Below, piece by piece: positions 9,601 to 16,695 of a stretch of DNA of 36,569 nt (the first letter of the stretch is position 1; each line of letters starts with the position of its first letter). A model generated the notes under the pieces. The model was not told where the DNA came from. It searched no databases and was given only the letters and a program-made list of their open reading frames with translations. The translations under genes were made by a program, and so were the position numbers. The stretch comes from Clostridiales bacterium (GTDB lineage: Bacteria > Bacillota > Clostridia > Christensenellales > UBA3700), in contig SVHF01000019.1 in NCBI GenBank assembly GCA_015055975.1, positions 1 to 36,569 of the forward strand, written 5' to 3'.

Positions 9601-10214
9601 ATACTATCACTATATTTAAACAATTCATCGTTAAGTTTTAGACTATTGTTTGAAATTAAATTTCTAATAATCTTTTCTGTTTCATTTGAAACTAGCCCAT
9701 TTGATGCAATATAATTAATCCATTCTTCTTTCGCTTTATTTTGAGATTCAAAACTAAAAAATACCCCTTGTGCATTCTCAAATACAAACAATTCTGCTTC
9801 AATTGATTCAGCGAGTTCCGTATATATCTTAAAAGAAATTATAGAACAATTATAATTATATTCTTTCTTTATCAAAATATTAAAAAAACCATTTTTTAAT
9901 ATTTCATATTGATTATTATTTGAATTATTTAAGAATTCGATATAAGATATTTCATATTCTCTTTTAATTTTTAATTGGACAATTGTAACATCGTCATTTA
10001 TGTTATAATTATCGTCATTAACTACAATTATTAGTTCTTTTTCTATTGTATCACAAGTCAATTGGTCCGTCGCATCAACTTCTTTATATTTATCAATCCT
10101 TATAGTTTCCGCAAAAGCAACATTAGTATTCAATACGTAAAAACACAAAATGCAACTTAATAATATAATTAGCAAAAGCAAATAAAATAAAGATATCAAT
10201 TTAGTTTGTTTCAT
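6699..10214 (-). CDS. Secreted zinc metallopeptidase with BspA-like repeats and a Hint domain
   Basis: 1171 residues. Order of parts: signal peptide (1-35, ending VAFAE); a region of unknown fold (40-200); a transthyretin-like domain (about 219-305), resembling carboxypeptidase regulatory domains; a metallopeptidase domain with HEYGHFIQYQ (zinc His 421 and 425, Glu 422) and a probable third ligand Glu 474 in WAESW; BspA-type leucine-rich repeats (about 715-845, with repeated TSIGSYAF and IPSS); one Listeria-Bacteroides repeat (about 880-933, with NPTRSGYTFDKWY and LYAKW); a Hint domain from Cys 941 (CITAGSLITLADGTQT), with a block-B-like DEHAFF (His 1012) and a HLCYYVNGML end motif; and an 85-residue tail. 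Hint domains cleave or transfer at their first Cys by thioester chemistry. The final His-Asn of inteins is replaced by Pro-Gly-Asn, so full splicing is unlikely and N-terminal cleavage or transfer more likely. No LPXTG or membrane anchor is present. AAGGGGACC precedes the ATG. Likely an extracellular host- or mucin-protein-degrading or adhesive enzyme (inference). Confidence 0.88.
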   Translation of the reverse strand: MKQTKLISLFYLLLLIILLSCILCFYVLNTNVAFAETIRIDKYKEVDATDQLTCDTIEKELIIVVNDDNYNINDDVTIVQLKIKREYEISYIEFLNNSNNNQYEILKNGFFNILIKKEYNYNCSIISFKIYTELAESIEAELFVFENAQGVFFSFESQNKAKEEWINYIASNGLVSNETEKIIRNLISNNSLKLNDELFKYSDSIYKNNIKSRGNKDTYVSGIIKWTTNNNRIIPIRQALVEVYDRNLDIFGDTLLGSTVSDNYGNYSIVFQNNDSVFDNHGSDIYIKIYAGDGNIEVRGVTLSADHQESRYSVNTRYKTINDVSTGASYTIDETITMIDDLDHFRELACQAIQIFQAALVARDFATTQLGYLPDSVDIWYPWNSNGCYYDAFSDAIYIPYLRDDDYSQIYTYESWDVIMHEYGHFIQYQIGLQSIWADIQSFIENGNTSDHFSDTNDANLYGKDVGIKLAWAESWPTIFGFIAQKEYPYTISSIPTVADSYYTSYNGSIYNIETTDIRLGEACERSIMAILWDLYDSNNESNDNINLTASEWWNITTVGGTYTFSAFVQNFYDEYPDLENDLGANLAYYKMCASNLAVNFTSNPSSAPTISWSNYSGWDNYPLTTVVYAVNEDETTSFIIAYGDTLTCLDAMNQTQWNAILNWSGRTFKIKMFSAQSEPPTTGTYGSQLYVIQKPLFTVVEVGNNCEITGSYFPLSGSVLIPSEYFGKTVTSISSNAFSGQTGITSIDIPSSITSIGSYAFNNCTNLTSVYYSSASQVTSISDYTFYNCPISSLSWPNASITSIGSYAFYGNNLSTINIASTTTYVGDNAFGNSNNLTIYSAADDTNWASTWNSSNRPYFKECVFSGGGGYLISFNKTDTNPGSLYSGTINNPTRSGYTFDKWYINADFTGDYYTMANLSSAPNRTLYAKWNSNSSGGSCITAGSLITLADGTQTAVENLTGNEQLLVWDMLNGTFTSAPILFIDSEITTTYDVITLTFSDGTQVEVIDEHAFFDTTLNKYVFLRSDAAQYIGHWFKKQSYDINNNMMLVNVQLMDVSISQQVTTAYSPVTYGHLCYYVNGMLSMPGNTESFINIFDVDAQTMAYDQTSMAQDISIYGLYTYEEFSNIIPIPELVFNAFNGQYLKVAIGKGITTLQEIQNLLNRYMSFFE

Positions 10215-10306
10215 AGGTCCCCTTACTTAAGCACTATAATTATGCAAAATTCAAAAAGCATAACGAATTATTATAAAAATGTTTATATAGTGCTAATGCT
10301 ACTTTC
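10215..10306 (-). promoter_or_regulatory. Structured 5' leader of the exoprotein gene
   Basis: The predicted transcript has a leader of about 85 bases. It contains a perfect 9-bp inverted repeat, AGCACTATA (10294-10286) and TATAGTGCT (10238-10230). Inside it lies a second 6-bp pair, TTATGC/GCATAA. The 3' arm ends about seven bases before the AAGGGG ribosome binding site, so folding could affect translation. No known riboswitch class is recognised. Confidence 0.45.
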
Positions 10307-10334
10307 ATTATACTACCAAAAGCTACTAAGTCAA
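10307..10334 (-). promoter_or_regulatory. Sigma-A promoter of the exoprotein gene
   Basis: TTGACT (10334-10329), 16 bases, and a perfect TATAAT (10312-10307) on the minus strand. A start near 10300 gives a leader of about 85 bases. Confidence 0.75.
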
Positions 10335-10618
10335 CGCCTCGACGCGTCAATTCGTGCTCGTGAAAACTAAACTATAATCGCGCTAGGACAAGTCTCGAAT
10401 TACACAAACAAAACATTAACCAGAATTAACATTTACGAACTTCGACATTTATCTAGTTTTATATGCAAATGTATATTAATTCTCGCTCGAAATTCAGAAG
10501 ATTGTCATTGCCTAAACTTGAATTAAGCTCGGCTTGGGCTTACCTCCAAATCCGAGCTATCTATACTGAAATTTACTTTAAATTAAAATCAGATGTCACA
10601 ATATTAAAAGTTCAAATA
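10335..10618. other. Intergenic region downstream of nhaC
   Basis: No gene is supported. It holds an imperfectly understood 7-bp inverted repeat, AGCTCGG/CCGAGCT (near 10528-10560), with a 20-base loop. This could be the 3' end structure of the nhaC transcript, but it lacks a U-tract. The stretch 10335-10400 is somewhat richer in CG dinucleotides than its surroundings. Nothing else stands out. Confidence 0.5.
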
Positions 10619-12394
10619 TTATTTATCTTCTACTTTTGTTGCTTCCTCTAATTGAGCATCTTCTACAGCAAGTGCTGCTTCTTCTGCTTTTTCTGCAGCG
10701 ATAGCTTCTTGTGTTGCCTTCTTACCTTTGATTGTAAGTTTAGCTGAAATTTCACCAAACTTTGCATCAATCTTATCTAGAACGCCTGCTTTGTTCATAA
10801 AGTAAATAGCAACTAATAAGCAAGCCATTAAGCCAATACCAGATGCTAGTGTTGCTACAACTGTAATTCCGTAAGATCCTGCACTTCCTTGAGCTGCGGC
10901 TGCTGCAAATCCAGCAATTATAAATGAAATACCAGAAATAATAGCAACTGTTGTGGCGTAAGGCAATTGAGTCTTAACGTGGTCGATATGGTTACATTGA
11001 GCACCAGATGATGCCATGATTGTTGTATCTGAAATTGGAGATACATGATCACCAAATACGGCACCTGCCATTGAAGCTGCAAGTGTTAAATAGAATAGAC
11101 CAGATGTTGTAGATGCTGGAACTACTGCAATAGCGATTGGGATTAATACACCAAATGTTCCCCAAGATGTACCTGTTGCAAAAGATAATACACAAGCAAT
11201 TAGGAAGAATACAAATGGGATAATACCAAGTGCCATAGAATCAGCTGAGATGTGAGATTGAACGAATGCCTTAGCATTTAGTGTGCCATCTAAAATAACA
11301 GCACCTGTTTCGTCTAATCCTTCACCCTTAGCACCCATGATTGCACATAGAGTCCATGCAAATGTCAAAATTAAAATTGCTGGAACCATTGATTTAAATC
11401 CATCAACAAATGAATCCATCATTTCCTTAAATCTTAATGCTTTAATTGATGAATAATAAATCATCGTAATTACTAAAGCTATAGCAGAACCCATAGCTAA
11501 AGCAGAACCTGCATCACAATTTGAGAATGCTTCTAATACGCTTTCGCTTTGTGGAACTGTTGTAATCATGCCTAAATCCCAATCATAGTAATATCCATTG
11601 TAGATCATTGCACCAACGCAGCAAGCTACAAGAATAATAATTGGAACTAGCATATATTGAACCTTACCTCTAATTTCTGCCTTTGTAGAAATGTCTTCTG
11701 ATGGTAAATCTGTTTCTCCTGCAAATAGATCTCCGTTTTTAGCTGCCTTTTCATTTCTACGCATCTTGAAGAAATCTACTCTCATAAGGATAATTGCTAC
11801 CATGAATACAATTGTTAAAATTGCATACAAGTTAAAAGGAATTGTCTTTATGAATGTTAAAATACCATTTTCTGCTCCTTCACCAGCATATCCAGCTACT
11901 GCTGCTGCCCATGAAGAAATAGGAGCGATAATACAAATAGGAGCTGCTGTTGAGTCAACTAAATATGCAAGCTTTGCTCTAGATACTTGATGTCTATCTG
12001 TAACTGGTCTCATAGCATTACCAACTGTTAAGCAGTTGAAATAGTCGTCTACGAAAATTAAAGCACCTAAGCCTACTGTTGCTAATTGTGCAGATACTGG
12101 GCTCTTAATTCTCTTTGACATCCATTCGCCATAAGCTTTAGAACCACCAGTTTTAACCATTAGAACTGAGAATACGCCAAGGATTACTAAGAATATTAGA
12201 ATACCGCCGTTTCCTCCTAATTGGTTACCCATTGTTATAAATGTATTTGACATAGCTTCAAGTGGATTACCTTCTGCCAAGAACATAGCACCTAAAAAGA
12301 TGCCGGCAAATAAAGATAAATAAACTTGCTTTGTTATTAATGCCAACATAATAGCAATAATTGCTGGGACAAACGCCCAAAATGTTCCTACCAT
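10619..12394 (-). CDS. nhaC: Na+/H+ antiporter of the NhaC family
   Basis: 591 residues with about a dozen membrane segments. It matches the NhaC-type, DASS-like antiporters: an N-terminal hydrophobic pair, FVDDYFNCLTVGNAMRP, LVDSTAAPICIIAPISSW, FATGTSWGTFGVLIPIA and FGDHVSPISDTTIMASSG, the conserved blocks of the family. The last 50 residues are a charged cytoplasmic tail rich in Ala, Glu and Lys. Such proteins exchange Na+ for H+ (some exchange malate/lactate or other pairs), keeping internal pH and sodium low. The start ATG at 12394 lies six bases after AAGGAGG; a GTG one codon earlier is too close. Its leader holds a terminator-like hairpin (12418-12445) downstream of its own promoter. 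Confidence 0.9.
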   Translation of the reverse strand: MVGTFWAFVPAIIAIMLALITKQVYLSLFAGIFLGAMFLAEGNPLEAMSNTFITMGNQLGGNGGILIFLVILGVFSVLMVKTGGSKAYGEWMSKRIKSPVSAQLATVGLGALIFVDDYFNCLTVGNAMRPVTDRHQVSRAKLAYLVDSTAAPICIIAPISSWAAAVAGYAGEGAENGILTFIKTIPFNLYAILTIVFMVAIILMRVDFFKMRRNEKAAKNGDLFAGETDLPSEDISTKAEIRGKVQYMLVPIIILVACCVGAMIYNGYYYDWDLGMITTVPQSESVLEAFSNCDAGSALAMGSAIALVITMIYYSSIKALRFKEMMDSFVDGFKSMVPAILILTFAWTLCAIMGAKGEGLDETGAVILDGTLNAKAFVQSHISADSMALGIIPFVFFLIACVLSFATGTSWGTFGVLIPIAIAVVPASTTSGLFYLTLAASMAGAVFGDHVSPISDTTIMASSGAQCNHIDHVKTQLPYATTVAIISGISFIIAGFAAAAAQGSAGSYGITVVATLASGIGLMACLLVAIYFMNKAGVLDKIDAKFGEISAKLTIKGKKATQEAIAAEKAEEAALAVEDAQLEEATKVEDK

Positions 12395-12417
12395 CACAAA
12401 CCTCCTTTAATGGCAAT

Positions 12418-12445
12418 AAAAAAACGATACTGGATTCCAATATCG
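12418..12445 (-). terminator. Intrinsic terminator in the nhaC leader (possible attenuator)
   Basis: The minus strand carries CGATATTGG, loop AAT, CCAGTATCG (one mismatch) and then seven T. It ends only 23 bases before the nhaC start. A terminator for the upstream VWA gene would be unremarkable, but a good nhaC promoter lies upstream of it (12489-12517), so it sits within the nhaC leader. Confidence 0.65.
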
Positions 12446-12488
12446 CAATGACTCAATTTGCTTTAATTGATATCCCCTTATGTAATAA

Positions 12489-12517
12489 ATCTTAACTTAT
12501 ATTATTTTATTAGTCAA
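12489..12517 (-). promoter_or_regulatory. Sigma-A promoter of nhaC
   Basis: TTGACT (12517-12512), 17 bases, and TAAGAT (12494-12489) on the minus strand, directly after the VWA stop codon at 12521. The resulting leader is about 88 bases long and includes the terminator hairpin. Confidence 0.6.
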
Positions 12518-12520
12518 TAA

Positions 12521-13315
12521 TCAAGATTTATCAGCATTAGCAGCAGACAAGATATCATCTAAAATTCTATCTACAGCAAGTTCCAAACATCCATCATATG
12601 GCACAACTGGAAATGTTGTTACTCTTTCCCATGAAGATACATAATCCCAACTATGTCCAGCTAATTCTCCAAGTGGAGCATATAGAAGCATTCTTGCACA
12701 TCCAGGAACTAATTTTGATTGTAAGTTCCTTTCAATTTCTTCGTCACTTTCTTCTGTTCTTAAATGAAGTTCATCCCCGTAATACTTACCCCACAATCTT
12801 CTCATCTCTTCAATTCTTGCTGGGAAGTTATATCTTGCATATCCAGGATATCTTGCTCTTTCTTGGAAACGAAGAGGTGATGCATCCGTAAATACCATTA
12901 TGATTTGTCTTACGTTTTCATCTGGTCGCTCTTCCGTAAAATCACTATTCATTGCAAGCCAAATAGCCTCTAGTGCATTTTCAGGAATTTCGTCCCCGCC
13001 TCTACCTTCTCCGTTATCATTTACCATCTTGATGGTATCAAACTCATTTATGATTTGAACAATTTGTGTGCTTGCATTATAAAAAGGAGATTCGTGAATT
13101 GCATCTTTGCCTTCAGATTTGAAATCTGCAAAGTCGATAACTTTAACACGAATCTTTCTCATATTCTTTCCTGCCAATTTAACGGCATCAGTTAAAGACT
13201 TTGGTAAAGCTATGGCAAGTTGCTTAATCTTACCCATTATTTGACGCATACTTCCTGTTGCGTCAATAACAAATACTAAATCCACAGAACAGTTTATTTT
13301 TCTTGTTTTTGCCAT
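12521..13315 (-). CDS. VWA-domain protein
   Basis: 264 residues forming essentially one von Willebrand factor A domain without a signal peptide, so cytoplasmic. The MIDAS metal site is visible: VDLVFVIDATGSM (residues 11-23, the DxTxS form), GGDEIPENALEA as the second loop and VFTDASP as the third. Such stand-alone VWA proteins act as metal-dependent protein-binding modules, often with an AAA ATPase or a kinase, but no partner gene is adjacent. The ATG at 13315 follows GAGGG. It is transcribed away from rluA, with promoter TTGTTA-17-TAAAAT at 13332-13360. Its role is unknown; tellurite-resistance-type VWA proteins are one comparison. Confidence 0.85.
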   Translation of the reverse strand: MAKTRKINCSVDLVFVIDATGSMRQIMGKIKQLAIALPKSLTDAVKLAGKNMRKIRVKVIDFADFKSEGKDAIHESPFYNASTQIVQIINEFDTIKMVNDNGEGRGGDEIPENALEAIWLAMNSDFTEERPDENVRQIIMVFTDASPLRFQERARYPGYARYNFPARIEEMRRLWGKYYGDELHLRTEESDEEIERNLQSKLVPGCARMLLYAPLGELAGHSWDYVSSWERVTTFPVVPYDGCLELAVDRILDDILSAANADKS

Positions 13316-13331
13316 AACTAACCCTCAACTT

Positions 13332-13360
13332 ATTTTAACATTATTCCAAAAATCTAACAA
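13332..13360 (-). promoter_or_regulatory. Promoter of the VWA gene
   Basis: On the minus strand TTGTTA (13360-13355), 17 bases and TAAAAT (13337-13332), with a TG one base upstream of the -10 (extended -10). Confidence 0.55.
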
Positions 13361-13375
13361 TATGCTATTATATTT

Positions 13376-14257
13376 ATGTATATGCGCGAAATTATTGTAG
13401 GCAAAAATGACATAAGATTAGACAAATTCCTTCATGAACAGTTTCCTGCTCTAACCTTTACCAAGCTTTCTAAAGCTCTTAAAACCAACAAATTAAAAGT
13501 TAACAATAAAAAGATGCCACTTAACACTCACGTTAAAAAAGGCGATGTTATAAAACTTTTCATTTTAGATGAAGAATTAGTAGATACCCCAAAGATCATA
13601 AAGCCTGAAGATATTGTATATGAGGATTTAAATATCCTTGTTGCATTCAAAGCTCCTGGCCTTATATCTATCGATGACGATCCTTTAGCAGACTCTCTAG
13701 ATAAGCGCATAAAGACATATTTAAATTCAGACGAAGGTAGCATTTGTCACAGATTAGACACAGGCACTTCTGGCCTTTTAATTTATGCCAAAAATAACGA
13801 TACTGAACAGGCGATTTTAGAGGCCATTAAAAACCACAAGTTGCAAAAGTTCTATAGATGTGTCACATTCGGTTGGCCAAAGGAAAACGCAGGCACTATT
13901 CAAAACTTCTTAAAGAAAGAAGATGATGGCTATGTTAAGGTATATTCAACTAAAGTTGAAGGTGCTAAAGAAGCCATAACAAAATATAGTGTGACAAAGA
14001 AAGTAAATGAGCTTGCAATATTAGATGTAGAACTTCTAACTGGACGCACACATCAAATCCGTGTTCATATGAAATCATTGGGATGCCCTATACTTGGCGA
14101 TTCAAAATACGGAAATGAAGAAGCTAATAGAAAATACAAAAAGAAAAGACAATGCTTATGTGCATACAAAATTATATTACCTAAATTTACTGGAAATTTA
14201 GAGTATCTATCTAACAGGGTTTTCGAAATCCCTGCTCCAACATTTAATATAGCCTAA
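13376..14257 (+). CDS. RluA-family 23S rRNA pseudouridine synthase
   Basis: 293 residues. Residues 1-65 form an S4-like RNA-binding domain (RLDKFLHEQFPALTFTKLSKALKTN), and from about 80 a pseudouridine synthase domain follows with the catalytic HRLDTGTSGLLIYAK (Asp of RLDTGTSG) and the RTHQIRVHM block. RluA-type enzymes isomerise uridines in 23S rRNA or tRNA; this compact version with an S4 domain resembles RluC/RluD. The exact target cannot be told. There is no ribosome binding site before the ATG at 13376 or the in-frame ATG at 13382; a TATTAT box at 13366 would place the transcript start almost on these codons. It is divergent from the VWA gene. Confidence 0.9.
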   Translation: MYMREIIVGKNDIRLDKFLHEQFPALTFTKLSKALKTNKLKVNNKKMPLNTHVKKGDVIKLFILDEELVDTPKIIKPEDIVYEDLNILVAFKAPGLISIDDDPLADSLDKRIKTYLNSDEGSICHRLDTGTSGLLIYAKNNDTEQAILEAIKNHKLQKFYRCVTFGWPKENAGTIQNFLKKEDDGYVKVYSTKVEGAKEAITKYSVTKKVNELAILDVELLTGRTHQIRVHMKSLGCPILGDSKYGNEEANRKYKKKRQCLCAYKIILPKFTGNLEYLSNRVFEIPAPTFNIA

Positions 14258-14268
14258 AAATTTGGGTC

Positions 14269-14297
14269 TTTAATTTATTAAATCAATGTGCTATAAT
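14269..14297 (+). promoter_or_regulatory. Promoter of the FAD oxidoreductase gene
   Basis: TTTAAT (14269-14274), 17 bases and a perfect TATAAT (14292-14297). A short hairpin, GCGC-GAAAAA-GCGC (14306-14319), lies in the leader just before the ribosome binding site GGTGAGG. Confidence 0.55.
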
Positions 14298-14335
14298 CGT
14301 TAAGGCGCGAAAAAGCGCGGTGAGGTTTTATTTCT

Positions 14336-15697
14336 ATGACATATGATATTGTAATTATTGGTGGTGGTATCGGCGGCTTAATGGCGGCATATAGACTAAC
14401 CAAGGAAAATCCAAATCTAAAAATTTGCGTAATAGATAAAGGTAAGGCAATCAACAAAAGAAAGTGCCCTATTTCTTTAAAGCAAGTTGATCATTGTATC
14501 AAATGTAAGCAATGCGCAATTATGGAAGGTATTGGAGGTGCTGGAGCTTTCTCTGATGGTAAGTTCAACATTACAACTGAATATGGCGGATGGTTACAAG
14601 AATATCTTGGAGATGAAGTAACACTAAAGTATATCAATCAAGTTTCAGATATCCTAAATGAGTTTGGTGCTACAAATAAGTGCTATATGCCATCTGATGA
14701 AATTAAACTTGAATGTCTAAAGCATGATCTTCAATTACAACAAGCTATCGTTAAGCACTTAGGCACAGATGGCAACTATAGAGTTATGTCTGCCCTAATG
14801 GACTTTTTAAATGAACGTGTAACAGTAATTACAGAAGATGCTGTAAAGGACGTTGTTATTGCAAATAAAGAAGTTATCCTTGAAAAAGGTGAATCTTTAA
14901 ATTATAAAGACTTAATTATCGCAGTTGGTAGAAGCGGTTCTGAATGGTTTGAAAACTGGTGCTATGCAAATAACATCGAAGTTTCAAACAACCAAGTAGA
15001 TATCGGTGTTAGAGTTGAGCTTCCAAAGATTATTTGGGATGAAATCTCATCTAAGATTTATGAGCCAAAGATTATCTATAGAACAAAGATGCACGGTGAT
15101 TTAACAAGAACATTCTGTTTCAACGCAGGTGGCGAAGTTGTTATTGAAAATAACGATGGACTTCTAACAGTTAATGGACACGCAAATGCAGATCCTGCTC
15201 TAAAGACAAAGAATTCTAACTTCTCTATTTTGGCTACAACTAAATTCACTCAACCATTCAATAAACCAATCGCATACGCAAAGCATATCTGTAAGCTTGC
15301 AAACATGATTGCAGGTGGTGGCGTTATCGTTCAAAGATTTGGCGATTTAGTTGCAAACAAGAGAACAAATGAACATCGTTTAAAGCAATCTACAGTAAAG
15401 CCAACACTAAATGCGGTTGCAGGTGATTTAGCTCTATGTATTCCAAAAAGACAATTAGATAACATCATCGAAACTATCTATGCTCTAGATAAGATTGCTC
15501 CAGGAACAGCTAACTACGATACACTACTATATGGTGTTGAAGCTAAGTTCTATTCAATTAAGCCAACATTTATTGATGATAAGTTCCAAATCGTAGATAA
15601 CATCTATGCAATCGGTGATGGCGCTGGTATTACAAGAGGTTTGGCTCAAGCTGGTGCTAACGGTCTATTTGTTGCTGATGCAATTTTAAATAAATAA
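14336..15697 (+). CDS. FAD-dependent oxidoreductase with a Cys cluster
   Basis: 453 residues. The N-terminal DIVIIGGGIGGLMAAY is the Rossmann fold that binds FAD, followed by IDKG. A cluster CPISLKQVDHCIKCKQC (Cys 44, 54, 57, 60) near the N-terminus resembles a metal or iron-sulfur site. GIGGAGAFSDGKFN (about 66-79) is a typical flavin-loop sequence, and the C-terminal YAIGDGAGITRGLAQAGANG is the second FAD-binding element. This matches the uncharacterised FAD-dependent dehydrogenases of COG2509. The substrate is unknown; the Cys cluster and flavin suggest a redox role in an anaerobe. It stands alone, with its own promoter and a strong terminator. Confidence 0.88.
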   Translation: MTYDIVIIGGGIGGLMAAYRLTKENPNLKICVIDKGKAINKRKCPISLKQVDHCIKCKQCAIMEGIGGAGAFSDGKFNITTEYGGWLQEYLGDEVTLKYINQVSDILNEFGATNKCYMPSDEIKLECLKHDLQLQQAIVKHLGTDGNYRVMSALMDFLNERVTVITEDAVKDVVIANKEVILEKGESLNYKDLIIAVGRSGSEWFENWCYANNIEVSNNQVDIGVRVELPKIIWDEISSKIYEPKIIYRTKMHGDLTRTFCFNAGGEVVIENNDGLLTVNGHANADPALKTKNSNFSILATTKFTQPFNKPIAYAKHICKLANMIAGGGVIVQRFGDLVANKRTNEHRLKQSTVKPTLNAVAGDLALCIPKRQLDNIIETIYALDKIAPGTANYDTLLYGVEAKFYSIKPTFIDDKFQIVDNIYAIGDGAGITRGLAQAGANGLFVADAILNK

Positions 15698-15718
15698 GAT
15701 TTATAAGGCTTAAAATTA

Positions 15719-15747
15719 GGTGTCAACTTTCGTTGGCACCTTTTTTG
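15719..15747 (+). terminator. Terminator of the FAD oxidoreductase gene
   Basis: GGTGTCAAC, loop TTTC, GTTGGCACC and six T. The DUF4125 gene on the other strand ends one base beyond. Confidence 0.9.
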
Positions 15748-16695
15748 TTATAGCGTATCAATCATAATATTCAAGTTCCTAAGTTCTGGATCTTTAATAT
15801 TATCTATTATTGAATAAGCATGCGTGTCTAGATTATTACATGTGGCTTTAGTTAAATGCTTTTCTTTGAAATAATCAATAAACTCTTTTGCAATAGACTC
15901 AATAATATCTAACTTCTTTAAATAATTCTCTCTTGAATTGTCCACTGTTAAAAGATATTCAAATCTATCATATAAATCATTGAACGAATCAAGTTGCTTC
16001 ATCTTTCTAAATGCAAGCTTGAAATATGGCGCATATTGATTGTTCATTAAAAACGCAAGAGATACTCCATCTTCAACAAATTTAGATAAAGCAATTTGGG
16101 CTGCGACATTATCATCATGACCTACACATCTTGCGTAGTTGTATTGCCCAGACAATCCCATCCTAACCATTTTTGCACAAACCTTTTTATACCAAACATC
16201 CTTTGGCATATTTAAAAGTTCATTTCGAATCGATGAAAAGATTCCAAGCTTATCAACAAATACTTCTCCATTTGTTGCTGTAGCTAATGTATCTTCTGGA
16301 ATCTTTAGCCACTCTTCATATGTCTTTGGAGCTCTATTTGAACCTATGAATTTTTCATAGAACTCATCTATTATCAAAACACCATGTCTATTACCGCCTG
16401 CTGGGTTCATCGGCTGACGAGTAAAACCTTTATATGTGTTTGGAAGTTTTGCGTACGCACGCTCCAATTTGAAGCCAAATTCGCGCTCATCTTCCTTTGT
16501 AATCCACATACAAAATCCTGGTTCAAAATCATGATCCCAAGATATTTCATCATCAACATTGAAATTTTCTGAACCTTCACCTACAACGCCACAAGCAATT
16601 CTATCTTTGACATCATTGAATTGCTCATCAAGCATAGCTTTCCCATATGTTTCGTAATATCCTTTAGCTAAGCTAATTCCTTCCATATATCTCAT
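15748..16695 (-). CDS. DUF4125 family protein
   Basis: 315 residues. The start of the domain, ISLAKGYYETYGKAMLDEQF, then DRIACGVVGEGSENF and DDEISWDHDFEPGFCMWIT, match the conserved DUF4125 block; the rest is mostly helical. Function unknown. In some genomes a TPR region and DUF4125 occur in one protein; here the TPR protein is encoded directly upstream, overlapping by 23 bases, so the two are likely coupled subunits. The ATG at 16695 has only a weak AAGGG nearby; an alternative is the in-frame ATG at 16686. No signal peptide or membrane segment, so probably cytoplasmic. Confidence 0.8.
   Translation of the reverse strand: MRYMEGISLAKGYYETYGKAMLDEQFNDVKDRIACGVVGEGSENFNVDDEISWDHDFEPGFCMWITKEDEREFGFKLERAYAKLPNTYKGFTRQPMNPAGGNRHGVLIIDEFYEKFIGSNRAPKTYEEWLKIPEDTLATATNGEVFVDKLGIFSSIRNELLNMPKDVWYKKVCAKMVRMGLSGQYNYARCVGHDDNVAAQIALSKFVEDGVSLAFLMNNQYAPYFKLAFRKMKQLDSFNDLYDRFEYLLTVDNSRENYLKKLDIIESIAKEFIDYFKEKHLTKATCNNLDTHAYSIIDNIKDPELRNLNIMIDTL

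Noticed and set aside
10525..10560. AGCTCGG/CCGAGCT inverted repeat as the nhaC terminator
   Set aside because: The stem is short, the loop long and there is no U-tract, so it is not called a terminator.
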